From positions 73,100,575 to 73,164,574 of the forward strand of contig NC_063166.1 in the NCBI RefSeq assembly GCF_023159225.1: 64,000 nt of DNA, given 5' to 3'. Position numbers and translations under genes: made by a program. The notes below the pieces were generated by a model. That model had not been told where the DNA came from, did no database searches, and worked only from the letters and a program-made list of their open reading frames with translations. This document shows positions 12,164 through 24,528 of the stretch, piece by piece. This DNA comes from Perognathus longimembris pacificus (lineage: Eukaryota > Chordata > Mammalia > Rodentia > Heteromyidae). Within the stretch, counting starts at the first letter, position 1, and each line of letters starts with the position of its first letter.

Positions 12164-12318
12164 ACAAAGGGAAGGGAAGGGAAGGAAGGAAAGAAGGAAG
12201 GAAAGAAGGAAGGAAGGAAGGAAGGAAGGAAGGAAGGAAGGAAGGAAGGAAGGAAGGAAGGAAGGAAGGAAGGAAGGAAGGAAGGAAGGAAGGAAGGAAG
12301 GAAGGAAGGAAGGAAGGG
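12164..12318. repeat. (GGAA)n microsatellite beside a CpG island
   Basis: About 155 bp, mostly uninterrupted GGAA/GAAG units, ending only a few bases before CpG-rich DNA begins. GGAA is the core ETS-factor motif, so a long array could act as a cis element. The minus-strand (PSFL)n open frames through it are artefacts. Confidence 0.95.
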
Positions 12319-12488
12319 AGAGGCCGGGGAGGATGGCGATGCCCCTTGAGCTCGGCTGGAGCGGGTAGAGCTCCTTCCTCGGAGCGGGGACACCAGGCTC
12401 CTGGGGAGCCACCTTTGTTCGACCTGGCCGAAGACGGCTGCGGGCGGCGCAGGGGCAGCCCAGCGGGGCGGTGAGACGCTGGGGCGCG

Positions 12489-12497
12489 CGCAGGTAG
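12489..12497 (+). other. Candidate 5' splice site
   Basis: gcgcaggtaggg contains CAG|GTAGGG, a good match to a mammalian splice donor on the plus strand inside the orphan CpG island. Motif only; no transcript evidence. Confidence 0.25.
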
Positions 12498-12976
12498 GGG
12501 ACTTTGCCCTCTGAAGCGAGGCCTCCCCAGCAAGGCGCGCAGCCGGTGCGGAGCCGCATTCCCGGGCCCGGGCGGCGTGTGTCCCCTGCGTGCGTCCCGG
12601 TGTCTGTCTCCGTGCGCGTCTCTGGATGCCGGCGCCAGCCTGTCTAGAGGACCAGCTCTGGCTAGGAAGCCTCCCCCTACCCTGCGGGGACGTGCAGGAT
12701 CCTGAGAAGGAGGGTGGGGGTTGCAGAGTGCCCTGGGGAGGGGACGCCGAGGTCCTCGAGATGGGGCGCTGGGCACTGGGGCACCTCCGCGGTGGGTCAG
12801 GACGGCAGCAGCGGTGGAGTCGAAGCCCGGGCTTGCCTGCCTTGTGAATCCGACTCCAACAATCCAGAAACCCGGGCTGTCTTCCAGGAGAGGCAGGCTC
12901 TGCGGGTTCTCACCCGCTGGTGTCCGGGGCTGCTTAGTGGGTAGCTCGGTGGCGGGACCGACGGTGCGAGAGGCTG

Positions 12977-12986
12977 GAGGTAAGAG
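12977..12986 (+). other. Candidate 5' splice site
   Basis: ctggaggtaagagc contains GAG|GTAAGA, a strong donor match on the plus strand, about 490 bp from the other candidate donor. Motif only. Confidence 0.25.
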
Positions 12987-13470
12987 CACCCGGGGCGTCA
13001 GCCCCAGTAGAGTGTGGGAACTGTCATCTTCTCCAGGTTGCAGTTTGTCACTCAGAACCGGCGGGAAACACCCTGCTGTTTCTGGAGGCAACGTGACCTA
13101 GTCTGCTGTTGGGTCCGTCCCGTGTGTCTGCGCCTCCTAAGGCAGTAAAGGCCAATGTTTGGAAGCGGGCGGCCCTCCCCAGCGTGCCAGCGCCCAGGCT
13201 TTCCTCAAGATCTATGTGACTAGGGGTGGCCAGTGCTAGTTGTTCGCGATGATTCCCCCAAAGCACTCGGACGTGTCCCTCCGGATCCCTGATGGCCTCC
13301 CCGGGAGCAGGCGAACCCCTTGGGCCTCCGCGGAGCGGGAGCTGCCCTGTGACATCCCGCAGGTGCTCGCCTAACCCGGGCCTGGACCAAAGCCTCTTTA
13401 ACCCTAAAAAGGTGCACCTGCGCGCTGGGTGTGCCGGTGCCGCGTGCAAGATCACTTGCCTGTGTAATTA

Positions 13471-14890
13471 GGAAACGGTCGGTGCCCCTTGTTCCAGGAT
13501 CTGGGTACCCCAGGGCAAAGTTACCACCACCGTGGCTCCGTTGCTTTCTCCACCAGGTTGGCAACCAAAGCCGGGCACAACTTTTGGTTGGGGAAAGGGA
13601 CTGTGTTTGACAATTCATTTCGAGCTGGGATCCCAAGCTTTTCTCCTACTAGACAACATCAAGGCTCTACCTCTGTACAGTACTCTCAAGCCTGTTTGTA
13701 ACTTTCATGTGTAAGGTCCTAGAGGTCGGCCACCAAGACCATCTGCCCCCTGCAGTGTCGGGGATAGGGTGGGGATGGGGGATGAGGGGAGGGATCCAGG
13801 CCCAAATCTGATCATCCTGGTGAGCTTTAATGGACCTTTCTTTCTCCTAGGCACTCACTGCTCAGCTCAGGCGCCTAGAAGATTCCAGGGCTTGGGCCTC
13901 CTATAGTTCTCCACCAGGGTCCAGAATTCCAGATGAAGAACTCTCAGCCAGAGAGCCTCGATGCTTAGGAATATTTTTGAACTAATCAAAGGATAGGGAT
14001 GTCTTCTGAAATTTGGGAATCCGGATTCCACTTCCCAGAGGTGTCCGAGGTCAGCCCTGGTGACAGACGAGGTAACAAGGAGGGTAGGAGTTTGGAGCCA
14101 CCTCGGTGAGCACTGCTTGTCTAAGAATCCAGGAAAAGAAAGGATGGGGGGGCCATAACAAGATGGGGGAATCTTCCGGCTACAGTGGAAGCTGCTACCC
14201 TAGAAAGACCCTCAACTCTCCAACCCCTAATTCATAGAATTGCAGCAAGCCTGGTTCCAGGGTGTAGCAGGGCTGAGGGCTCCCAGATAAACCCTTTGCA
14301 CACCCTGGAGCATCCTGAAAGACATTTTAAGGACTTTTCTTGTAATGCACTGAAAGGTTAGGCACTAGGTATCACCAGCTTCTACCAGGTTGGGTGGGAT
14401 GGTGGGGGGGCCTCCATTCAAAGCAGGAATTCTAACCCTGGGAAGATTCTAGTGCCCAGCAGAAGAAAGCCAGGAGATTCAAAAGAAACCCAGGCAGCAA
14501 AGGCAGCAGAGGTGGGGGTCAGCCGGACTTGAGTACCAAAAAGACCTGGTGTACTCGTCCGGGCAGCTATCCCTGGCTTTCTGATCTCTGCACGCCACTA
14601 CTTCACAGCAGGCTGGCTAACAAGCCAGTCAGGATCCTCAGCCTCAAACGCTGAAAAAGTGGCTTGCACGCACTGCTTGGGGACACCAAGGCCTTTCTGA
14701 CCAGCACTATCTCATTTCCCAGACTCTTGCCCAGGGTTTGGAAATAGGATAAGAAGCAGGGAACATGGTTGTGGCTCACATACACCCATGCCGTCCCACA
14801 CTCTAGGTGAGGTCTGCCCAGCCTTGGTTTGACAAAGAGGAATTATGCCCCCAAAGTTGGTACAAAGGAAGAAAAATCAAAGTCATGCAA
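13471..14890. other. Intergenic between orphan CpG island and MAFB 3' end
   Basis: Unique sequence with no recognisable repeat or gene. Confidence 0.45.
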
Positions 14891-14926
14891 ACTCCGAGTC
14901 CTCTAAATAAACACCATCTCCATGGT

Positions 14927-14932
14927 TTTAAT
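14927..14932 (-). terminator. Polyadenylation signal ATTAAA (distal, preferred)
   Basis: TTTAAT on the plus strand is ATTAAA in gene sense. A U-rich downstream element (gatttttcttcctttgt on the minus strand, about 14862-14880) follows at the expected distance, predicting cleavage near 14900-14915. The resulting mRNA length fits the family. Confidence 0.55.
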
Positions 14933-14951
14933 AAGCAAAATAGGAAACCAT

Positions 14952-14957
14952 TTTAAT
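14952..14957 (-). terminator. Polyadenylation signal ATTAAA (alternative)
   Basis: Second ATTAAA in gene sense, 25 bp upstream of the preferred one. It could give a slightly shorter 3' end. Confidence 0.4.
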
Positions 14958-15005
14958 AACCAAAAAACAGAAACCAGTCTGAATTAAAACTACAATAGAC
15001 TAGGT

Positions 15006-15011
15006 TTTAAT
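15006..15011 (-). terminator. Polyadenylation signal ATTAAA (proximal)
   Basis: Third ATTAAA in gene sense (aatattaaaaccta), 79 bp upstream of the preferred signal. Confidence 0.35.
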
Positions 15012-16945
15012 ATTTTCATATCATAAGCAGGGTTTGAAATTGATCCCTTATTTTACATGAAATAAAAACAATTTCTGTTGCGGCAAGTTTGATTTCAACA
15101 CAGTTGAATCTGTAAAAAACCAAAGCTCGTTTCTGATGCAGGACAAATATCCACAATATTTAAAACTGCAAGCACCATGCGGTTCATACAATCTTGTTAT
15201 TACTGTTAATTTATCAACTAATACAAACTCAAAAATAAAATGCATCTGGCCAGCAGCGCCAGCAATTTCAAATGGGAACTAAAAAATACATTTTTTTTTT
15301 GTCAGTGCAACTTAAATCCTTTTACTGACCTGCAGGAAAAAAAAAAGTAATAAGAAATAAAACACCCAGATCTTCCCTATAAGCACTATATAGCTGAAGG
15401 GGTTGGGGCGGGGAGGAGGGGGAAATATCACTAATTAACTCTTCCTGCTATCTCAAAAGCAGGGAAAGAAACACATAATGAATGCATTGGTCTACAGAAC
15501 GCACTTGAAAGCTGCAGAATTGCAGCCCGTGTTTGGCTTTCTGGTACATTCTGAGCATGGCAGTTGACGTGGTGTGAGCTCTGATTGTTGTTGACCAGTG
15601 TCAGCGGAAGAGTGGACTCTCTCACAGGAGGGACGCTCGGCCTCTGGGATGAATGTGTGCCTGGAGGATTTCGGGAGGGGGGGGAGGTGCTGTCCTGAAA
15701 TAATTCTGGCTACTACAATGTAAAGCAAAGATCTGTTTTCCTTCCCTCTACTTATGATGGGTGTGAATGTGACCACCAGACAAGGCAGATAGAGGACACA
15801 AACTCTGGTCTCTATGGTGTGGAATTGTGTGCAACTGTTTGAACTTGCTTTCTTTCAACACCAACAGAATTTAAAAAAATAATAATAATAAAGCAGGAGA
15901 GGAAAAAGGGGGACCCAACACGGACACAGAGGGGAAGAAAACACTTAACTTTTCAGGGCACCCCTCCAAGACAAAGATGTTTCGTGATGCTAAATGCCTA
16001 CAACGTTTCTTTCTTTGTTCTTAAAAAAAACCTTACAAACAAAAAAATGCCATAATAATAAAACCCAAACAGACACTCAGCTTGCTGCCATGTTCTATGA
16101 GGCAAGCGGATATTTACAAGCCGGACCAGGATTGAAACCCCGGCTGGCAGCCTCCGGAGTTTCAGAACTGCGATTCCCTTCTCACTCAAAGAAACAAGGG
16201 GGTTATGACATGATCAACAAACAACATGCTAAAGTTAAACAAGAAAAATGGTACAAAATAGAAATTATTACCATACATGTCCAGCATGCAGGATTAATAT
16301 TTTAATGCAGATTTTCGTATTTTTTCTATATAATCGAGCAGGCAATAAAATGGATGAGATTTGCGCGGCGAGCGCCAAACGTCCTGAGACCCGCGTCTCC
16401 CGGGCTGAGAGCCAGTGTTCTCCGGACTCCGGACAGACAGCTCCGTCTGTTCTTCCTCCCTTTTCGCTCAGCCTTGCTTTGTGCCTGCCGGGACTCCTGG
16501 GTCCCTCTCCTCTCCTCTGCTCTCTTCCTTGGAGCGACTGAGCTCCGGACTGCGGAAACAGCAGCCCTTGGCACAAAGTTCAGAAAGCCAGGAGTCTCTA
16601 GGCGGCCTTGGCAAACTCCTTGGTACTGTGCTGCCTGCGCCGCCAGCCAGCTTGGAGAAAAGTTGCTCCGGGACCTCCCACCCCCTGGTCTGGCTGTGCC
16701 CGAGTCTAGGAGGTGGCGCTGGCGTGCGCGACTCTCGCCTTAGCCAAGGTCCCCTGCCCGCCCTGCGCTCTTGTCGGTCGCCCGCGGCCCGAGCGTCCTT
16801 CCTCCCTCTCCCTGAAGTCAAACAGGTCAAAGTTGGAGCCATGGCGGGGACAAGGTCCAGGGGAGTCCAGGGCTGGGGACACAAGAGGGCAGGGAGTCCG
16901 GGACAGGGCAAGGGGTGGGGGTGGGGGGCCGGGACCCGCCACGAC

Positions 16946-18318
<1,373 letters not shown>

Positions 18319-18343
18319 GTGCTGGGTCGCGAGCTGCCGCAGC

Positions 18344-18350
18344 CTTTTAT
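18344..18350 (-). promoter_or_regulatory. MAFB TATA-like box
   Basis: cttttat on the plus strand reads ATAAAAG in gene sense (context gcgataaaaggctgc). It stands alone in very GC-rich DNA and predicts transcription starts at about 18313-18320. Confidence 0.7.
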
Positions 18351-18357
18351 CGCCTTC

Positions 18358-18369
18358 CTGATGTCACTG
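18358..18369 (-). promoter_or_regulatory. CRE/half-MARE-like site beside the TATA box
   Basis: In gene sense this reads cagtgacatcag, containing TGACATCA, one base away from a CRE (TGACGTCA) core. It lies just upstream of the TATA-like box and could bind CREB/ATF, AP-1 or Maf-family factors. Motif evidence only. Confidence 0.35.
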
Positions 18370-18402
18370 GGGCGCGGGGGCCCAGGCAGCCCAGCGCTCT
18401 GG

Positions 18403-18407
18403 CCAAT
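18403..18407 (+). promoter_or_regulatory. Inverted CCAAT box of MAFB promoter
   Basis: CCAAT on the plus strand (ATTGG in gene sense), about 90 bp upstream of the predicted start. This is the classic NF-Y position. GC boxes follow at 18440-18448 (gcggggcg) and 18461-18471 (cccccgccccc). Confidence 0.6.
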
Positions 18408-18473
18408 AGCTGCCCGGCCCTGGCGGCCCGGTGGCGCTGGGCGGGGCGTGTCTGACAGCTCCCCCGCCCCCTG

Positions 18474-18485
18474 CGTCAGCTGACG
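18474..18485. promoter_or_regulatory. Palindromic double MARE half-site in MAFB promoter
   Basis: cgtcagctgacg is a perfect 12-bp palindrome about 160 bp upstream of the predicted start. Each arm is the Maf core half-site GCTGAC or its complement GTCAGC, arranged back to back instead of as the classic TGCTGAC(G)TCAGCA. The centre is also an E-box (CAGCTG). Large Maf genes are known to autoregulate, so this is a plausible feedback site. Confidence 0.5.
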
Positions 18486-19979
18486 AGCGGCCGGAGCAGC
18501 CCCGGAGCCAGCGAGGCCTGGCAGAGGGCTGGAGCCAGTGGGGCTGCCGGCCCGGGCCCAACCCCCCACACCCTCCGGGTTCTGGCTCCCACAAGCTCGC
18601 CTTCCGTGCGCACCCCACCTCCGGGCCAAGTCCCCGTTTCCACCCCGCACCCCCACCCCTCTCACTACCCTTTGCACTCCTATCCTCAGCCCGTGTCATC
18701 CACCAGGAGGCTCCGACTGATCGCCGGGCTGACGCCTCTCTCCCGGGCCCTTTGTTCCCAAGCGGCCCCCGCCCAAGTGGGCGACTGCTCTCGGTGTCCT
18801 CTCCAGACTGCGGGCTGCAGGAATGTATGCGGTGCCTGCCTGGGTCTCTGCAGGTCTGCACATTATTTGAATGTTAGGGGTGGGGGGCGGGGAAGAGAAG
18901 GGCTGGGACTCCCAGAGTTGGGTTCAGACCGAACTCAGCCTTCCCCGGGAGCTTTCTCGTGCCAGAAAGGTTCCTTCCCAGCGAGTACGCGTCCTACCTT
19001 AGGACTCCTCCACGGGCCTCCCCGTCCCCCACCCCCAGATGCCCACGATGATTGGCCACCAATTTTTAACTCGATCAGAATCCCTTTCCCCAGTCAGACG
19101 CACGGAAAGCTGCGCGATCCGGTCCGAGCCACCCGGCTGTGGCGTGCACGGGACAGTGGCTCTCCGCGCAGGAGAATCGGCCCTGTTTTTGTTTGAACGT
19201 TTTGTAACCATTAAGCAGATCCCAGCGTCGGCGGGCCGCCGAGAGGCTCAAACAGGCATAAAGTGCGACCCCAAGTGGCCACGACGTGAGAAGACGCTCC
19301 GATGCGCGCAGTCCATTACCCAATATTGCCCCATTACCGGGTAGTCCTGGAAGGCACTGGGGACCCCACACGGCATCCCTACCTGCCCCCAGCCCGAGCC
19401 AACTCAACACGCCGGGGGGGGGGGGAGGGTGGCGCGCAACCAAGACCAAAATAAGTGGCCCTGGAGCCACGCACAGGTACTCTGGGTTCCATCTCGGTAT
19501 TCAGTCACGACTCCGGCACGCCGGTCGCCCCTACGGAAATCCCTTGCCCCTCACCTCCTGGGTGTCATCTCAGACTGTTCCCCAAGGGCGAAGGTCCTGA
19601 GTGGAGGGTGAAATCTGCCGACTGAAAGTGGAAACACCACTGCCGGGGGACCCAGGGCTGGGGTGGGGGCGGGAGTCGTCCCTGGAGTACGGATGGGGAG
19701 CCGAGAGCGCAACCTACCAGGCGTTCAGCCTCCTCACCCTCCTTGCCCTGGGCCAGGGTGAGAGGACATATGGATTTTTCCCAGAGCCCCTGGCCCCAGC
19801 TCTGAAAGCGGAGAAATTGCGAATTCGCTGTAGCGGGAGCTCGGACCCGCCTCCCACGTCGCCTTCTGCTTCCCAGCTTTGGATGTGCGCGCCCGCACTG
19901 AAGGCCAGAGAGAAAGTGCCCTGGGTGAGTGCATGCGGGCTGGTATTTGTGGACTAGGGGGTAAGGGTCCAATCGGCCC

Positions 19980-20280
19980 CACCAGTGCCGAGGCGGCACG
20001 ACTTTTTATTTTTAACTATTAGAAAATAAAATAGTTGCCTCCAATGTACTCTGAAAACCCTCTCATCACTTGCGCATTTGGAAAGGCTGTGCTAGGGTGT
20101 GGTCCCGGTCGCCTATTTTAACGCAAATGAATGTACTTAAAGTAAAAAAATAATAAGAATGAACTAAAAGGTTTAGGTTAGTAACTGATAATCCTGGGAG
20201 AATTAAGCCTTTCAGAGAAGCGTGCTCTCTGCATAAATGATCCGACTGCCTGGAGAGCCAGCTTGGGGAATTAGGCTGCG
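19980..20280. promoter_or_regulatory. Candidate conserved element upstream of MAFB
   Basis: About 2 kb upstream of the promoter the sequence switches from GC-rich to AT-rich, repeat-free DNA with octamer- and homeodomain-like words (ttttaacgcaaatgaatgta, gcataaatgatc). The look is that of a conserved noncoding element; the conservation itself is not tested. Confidence 0.3.
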
Positions 20281-22683
20281 CTCTCACCCCAGTTTGAAGT
20301 TGGGCAAAGGGGGGCACACACTCGCCCTGTAAGTGTCCGGTTGTGTTGGAACAAGTAACGAGAGTGAGCGGCAGCGCATGCTCTCAGACTTCGGCTTTGC
20401 TCTTCGCTCCTCGGAGGAGAACAGTTGCGGCCAGTTTGTGCCCCAGCTCTCCAAGACCTGGGGTCTGTTTAGGCTAGTATTTGGACCTTTACAACCACAC
20501 CGGGGGTTCACTCCAGCGGGCAGCTCCCTCCCTCCAGTTATAAGAGACCCAAGGGTCTAGAGCCCGCTGTCCGCCCTTTGCTCAGCCCTCCGTGTGGGCG
20601 CCGGGCAAGGAGGGAGTCTTCCCCAGGCATAAACACACACATAGGATGGAGTTTGGAGGACTGAGACTGGCTCTCCAAAGTGTGATCTGTTGAGACCCCG
20701 GGGGACTCCCCGTATGCCTGGCCAGAAGTTGCCAAACCTCCCAGGGCCCCCCTTGCCATCCCCACGTCTGAAGGACTTAGGGCTATAATCTGATCCTGTT
20801 CACCCTCTTTGTCCCTGTGCCTCGCTCTCTTTGCTCCTGAGGTTTGACTGAAGGGTGTCTATCTATGGGTTCCTAAGTTCTCCTCCACCCCAAATCCATT
20901 TCTTTGGTTCCTAGAGTAGCTACTGCTCCCCCCAACCACCATTACCTCCCCAAAGCTGGAAACAGCCCACCCCTGCAAGCTGAGTGTAGGATGAAACATA
21001 ATGGTTCCTTGCCCCCCCCACGGAGGGGCAGAGCAGCAGACCCCCACTTCAAGGCCCAGGCTCCCCTCCCCTCTCCCAACTCTTGCTTCCTTCTGCCGCT
21101 GGAGCAGGGGTGGCTTTGTGCCCTCTTGCTTGGGACTGCCACCTCAGGCCGTGTCAGCACACAGAACCCGAAGCTGTACCCATCTCCAAAAGACAGGCAG
21201 GATGGAGGGGTGCTGCCTTCCCACCCTCAAGAAGTCGAAAGAATGACCAAGGGTGGAGGAAAAGGAAAAGAATCCGCCCGGAAGCCACCAGAAGGAAGCC
21301 GGAGGAGACTCAGCAGCAGCGCACCAAGTCCCAAGCCTTGTTGAGAGAGAAATCCCCAGGGGTTGGCAGAGGCCAGAGCTCCTCTACTAAACAACCAACT
21401 CACCAAAGGCTTCCATGTGGAGTTTTCACCCCAAAGCAACCCCTTCTCTGCTCATTTCACTTGGGCCACAGAATTTCCTCCTATGGCTAAGGAGGGACCC
21501 TTACAGGGTTCCCTGCCCCCACCCCTCCCTGCTGAGTTTACTTAGCCAACTTTGCGCCTTCTTTGTGCCGCCAGACCTGAGCAGCACCTGCCCTCCGCAC
21601 TCGGGTGTGCGTTCACACAGGGCTTTGATGAGGGCTGCTGGTGTGCTCGAGCAGGTTTCTCGACACAGTCCTGCAGCTGGAGATACATGGGGGGGGGGGC
21701 GGTGCAAGGAGATGGGGGAGAGAGGGGGAGAGAACGCGTGTATGTGCTCAGCATGCCAGTGGGTTCTATAGCCCTGTGGATGCACGAGCCCCGAGGGCTA
21801 TAGGATCATATTATTTGGGGTTGCCCAGCAGCGACTGGTGGTCCCCAGGGCCCCCCGGGCTGAGTTCTGCTAGGGAGGGGCCAGAATCACAGGACCCCCT
21901 CCTTCCCCAGAAGTCTGCCTTCTGCGTTTTCATCCTTACTACGTTAGTGTCCAGGTCTCTTGCGAGAGCTCCCTGGGCTCGGGTGCCTCTCTCCGAAGCC
22001 CAGCGGGAAGCAACTCTGTCCTCTCACTTCCTGAAAACCTCCTGGCCCCAGGCTTCCAACAGACAGATTTTTCTGCCCTTCCTCTTTCCCAAAGACAGCT
22101 GCCGTTTTCACTTTCCCCCACAGAACCCCCATCAGACTCCAACTCAGTACTTCCAAAAAGGTTTCTCTTGGAGGACTGGATCTTGGTAGGTTTTCGGCAG
22201 AAAAAGGGATTAGCAGTTCCCCGTAGGATGCTGAGTGCCCCAGACTACAGAGCCGGCCCCCTGGCTGCCTGCCCTCCTGGGGAGGAGGTGGGAACTTGTC
22301 AGCCCACCTGATTCCTTAGAGTTCTAGATTACATTGCTCAGTGCTCAGCCACCCCAGAGCAGAATCAGCCCCAGTATAGATGGGGCCAGTCTACATTACT
22401 ATGGCCAGTACTCCATTTGCCCAGGGATTTGCAAGGCCTTTTGCTGTTCACGTGGCCACCCAAGTCTCGTGATCCTAAGAAGCAGCAGTTCTTATATTCC
22501 CTATTTTACAGAGCTGGGGTCTCTATTCTGAGTGCTTCCTTGTTGGTATGGTTCTCTAGTTGCTATCTGGGTCAGGCTTTCCAATGCTCCGTGGGGCTGG
22601 TGACTGTTCAGGTAGCTGCTGAGCCTCAACCCAGTGCCAAGAGGCTCCCAAGGGTGCCACTCTAGGGGACATGGTTTTTGTGG
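20281..22683. other. Intergenic, MAFB 5' flank
   Basis: Moderately GC-rich unique DNA (C-rich at 20900-21600). No repeat or gene recognised. The short open frames here carry no domain or splice context. Confidence 0.45.
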
Positions 22684-23034
22684 TTTTTTAAAAAAATTAT
22701 TGTAAAGGTGGTGTACAGGGGGTTATAGTTACATAAGTCAGTTAATGAGTACATTTCTTTTTTGAACAGTGTCACCCCTTCCTCATTCTTTCACAGTTTT
22801 CCCCTCCCGACTTTCCTCCCTCCCCAAGTTGTATAGTTCATTTCCCACATAGTGTCTAGTGGGTTTCACTACCGAATTGGCTCTCCTTTTGTCCCACCAT
22901 TTTTGTGCTTCCCCTTCCCCTCCCCAAATCAGATAAACTTATATACAAGGCATAGGGTACAGAAATCAAAAACAGTGACAGAAGGGAGTAAACCAAAGAA
23001 AAAAGGAAAGAAGGAGGAGGAGGAAGAAGAGGAA

Positions 23035-23066
<32 letters not shown>

Positions 23067-23137
23067 TGAAAATGAAGGAAGGAGGAGGAAGGAAGGAGGA
23101 GGAAGGAAGGAGGAAGATGAAAAGAGGAAAGAAAGAG

Positions 23138-23184
<47 letters not shown>

Positions 23185-23372
23185 ACCACATATAGTACAA
23201 CAAAACAACTTTTGCTTCCATTTCCATTTCTTGGAGTTCATTTCAATAAGGATCATTTCATATGGTTATATGCACATAGATATTGAGCCTTTGTGATCCT
23301 CTCCTAAGAATATCCTCCTTTGTTCTCACTGTGTGAATGTTTAGATTGATGTTTAATTAATCATATCCAGGT
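22684..23372 (-). mobile_element. Interspersed repeat, probable LINE-1 3' end (copy 2)
   Basis: The inverse complement is collinear with 240-765. Shared blocks include ggggtgacactgttc, ttaactgacttatgtaacta, aaatgaactatacaacttgg, gatattcttaggagaggat and cattcacacagtgagaac. A polypurine tract (plus strand 22997-23185) splits this copy internally, whereas copy 1 has its tract after the tail. Confidence 0.6.
22997..23185. repeat. Purine tract (GGA)n-(GGAA)n-(GAAA)n
   Basis: About 190 bp of almost pure purine on the plus strand, grading from GGA/GAA units into GAAA units, inside the probable LINE-1 3' end. Confidence 0.9.
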
Positions 23373-24029
23373 ATAATTATTTGCCTTTCATTCTCCGTTG
23401 GGTTTACTTGTAGATGTGTCTGCCAGAAACATCCTCAGCCCCTTCTCTTTTCCCTTTCCTCTGCCCTGACTGTGTGTATCTGGAGAAAAACCCAGGTAGG
23501 ATGGGAGGCAAAGGAGAGAGACTTTTCAGAGCCCCTGACCCTGTCAACCTCAGTGCTTGGCCCTTAGTCCTGCCTCTGCCTGAGCTTGATCTTCATGCTA
23601 ATTAACCTATCCCTGAGATATCAGAGGAGAAAGAGAGTGAGAAGAATAGGAAGAAGAGAGGAGAAGGGAGAAAAGAATGAGGGGTGGGGGGAAGGAAGGA
23701 GGGAGATGCTGCATGGCCATGAGAAGCTCACTACCACTCAAAGCCACTGTTGCGGAGGGGTGGGGATAACCAAGACCACTCCCCTCCATCTTCACCTGCT
23801 CCAGGACCACCATTGGAGATTCTGAAAGCTCAGCTGCCATAGTGCAGTCACCACCTCCAGAGCCCTCCGCTTCTCCCTGCAGTGTCCTCTTCTGGGGCTT
23901 AGAGGACAGTGGAGGCATAGAATGTCTGTGTTATGTGAACCCATGAACCCCATCCTTCTACCTCTGCCCCTTTGCATCCTGGCTGATATAAAAATCCCTC
24001 TCACTCTTAGGAAAGGAACCAGAACTCTT
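23373..24029. other. Intergenic
   Basis: No gene recognised. There is a purine-rich patch at 23620-23705. Confidence 0.4.
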
Positions 24030-24240
24030 TAGCACAGCCTTTAAGTAGGCCTTCACCATCTCTGCCTCTGCCAACTTCTCCACCTCGTTTTGTCATTGTA
24101 TTTACCACCTAATAAGTGCTTCAGGCACACCAACTTCTTGACATTTTTCCACACTTCAAGCTGCATTCTGTCACAGGGCCATTGCATATGCCACCACCAG
24201 CACCCCCCCCCCCCACACACACAACTGCCAAGAATGAGTT
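24030..24240 (+). mobile_element. L2-like LINE fragment
   Basis: Old L2 wording such as ggccttcaccatctctgcct, then cttcaagctgcattctgtca and agggccattgcatatgcc. Diverged. It ends in a C-rich then CA-rich patch at 24201-24222. Confidence 0.4.
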
Positions 24241-24528
24241 GGTCTCTTGACTGTGAAGGACTTAGATAAAAGAGGTGGGGTATGTTTCTTTCCAGGTATA
24301 AGAAGGGTTTTTCTGGAAAGTGGGGAGGGGTGAGGAAAAGAGCCCATTAGGATAAGGTTCTTGTCATTCTAGGGAAATCAGTTGGAGACACTTAGCCAGG
24401 CTTGTACCTCTATCCCTTCCTTCTCCCAGTGGGAGCTGGGTGGCATCCTGTTTGGGATACAGAAAAGTTCAGAAAAAAATGCTTTGGTCAGCTAGTTCAA
24501 AGAAAAAATTTTTTGCGGAGGGGGGGAG

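Larger units (their letters stand above)
12330..13470. promoter_or_regulatory. Orphan CpG island downstream of MAFB
   Basis: A dense CpG stretch of about 1.1 kb (for example ggcgcgcgcaggtagg near 12482 and gggcccgggcggcgtg near 12565). It lies about 1.4 kb beyond the predicted MAFB 3' end and is separated from the MAFB island by AT-rich 3' UTR sequence. No protein-coding exon is recognisable. CpG islands in mammals usually mark promoters or developmental control elements, so an unannotated noncoding transcript or an enhancer is plausible. The 309-codon minus-strand frame here shows no recognisable domain and runs into the GGAA microsatellite, so I do not call it a gene. Confidence 0.6.
14900..16945 (-). 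other. MAFB 3' UTR
   Basis: Predicted from the stop codon at 16946-16948 down to the polyadenylation cluster. The length of about 2.0 kb agrees with the known long 3' UTR of mammalian MAFB mRNA (total about 3.4 kb). The distal 600 bp is AT-rich with few CpGs, unlike the CDS, and carries several ATTTA-type words on the minus strand, consistent with an unstable regulatory mRNA. No SINE, L2 or MIR is recognisable within it, while the flanks contain many. The 3' end position is inferred from ATTAAA signals, and I found no AATAAA on the minus strand near the end. Confidence 0.75.

Noticed and set aside
12162..13091. 309-codon minus-strand open frame
   Set aside because: It runs from CpG-rich DNA into a GGAA microsatellite (PSFL repeats), shows no recognisable domain, and long frames are expected by chance in GC-rich DNA.
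16300..16312. miR-155-type seed match in the MAFB 3' UTR
   Set aside because: Only a six-base match (gcatta in gene sense), too short to support a call.
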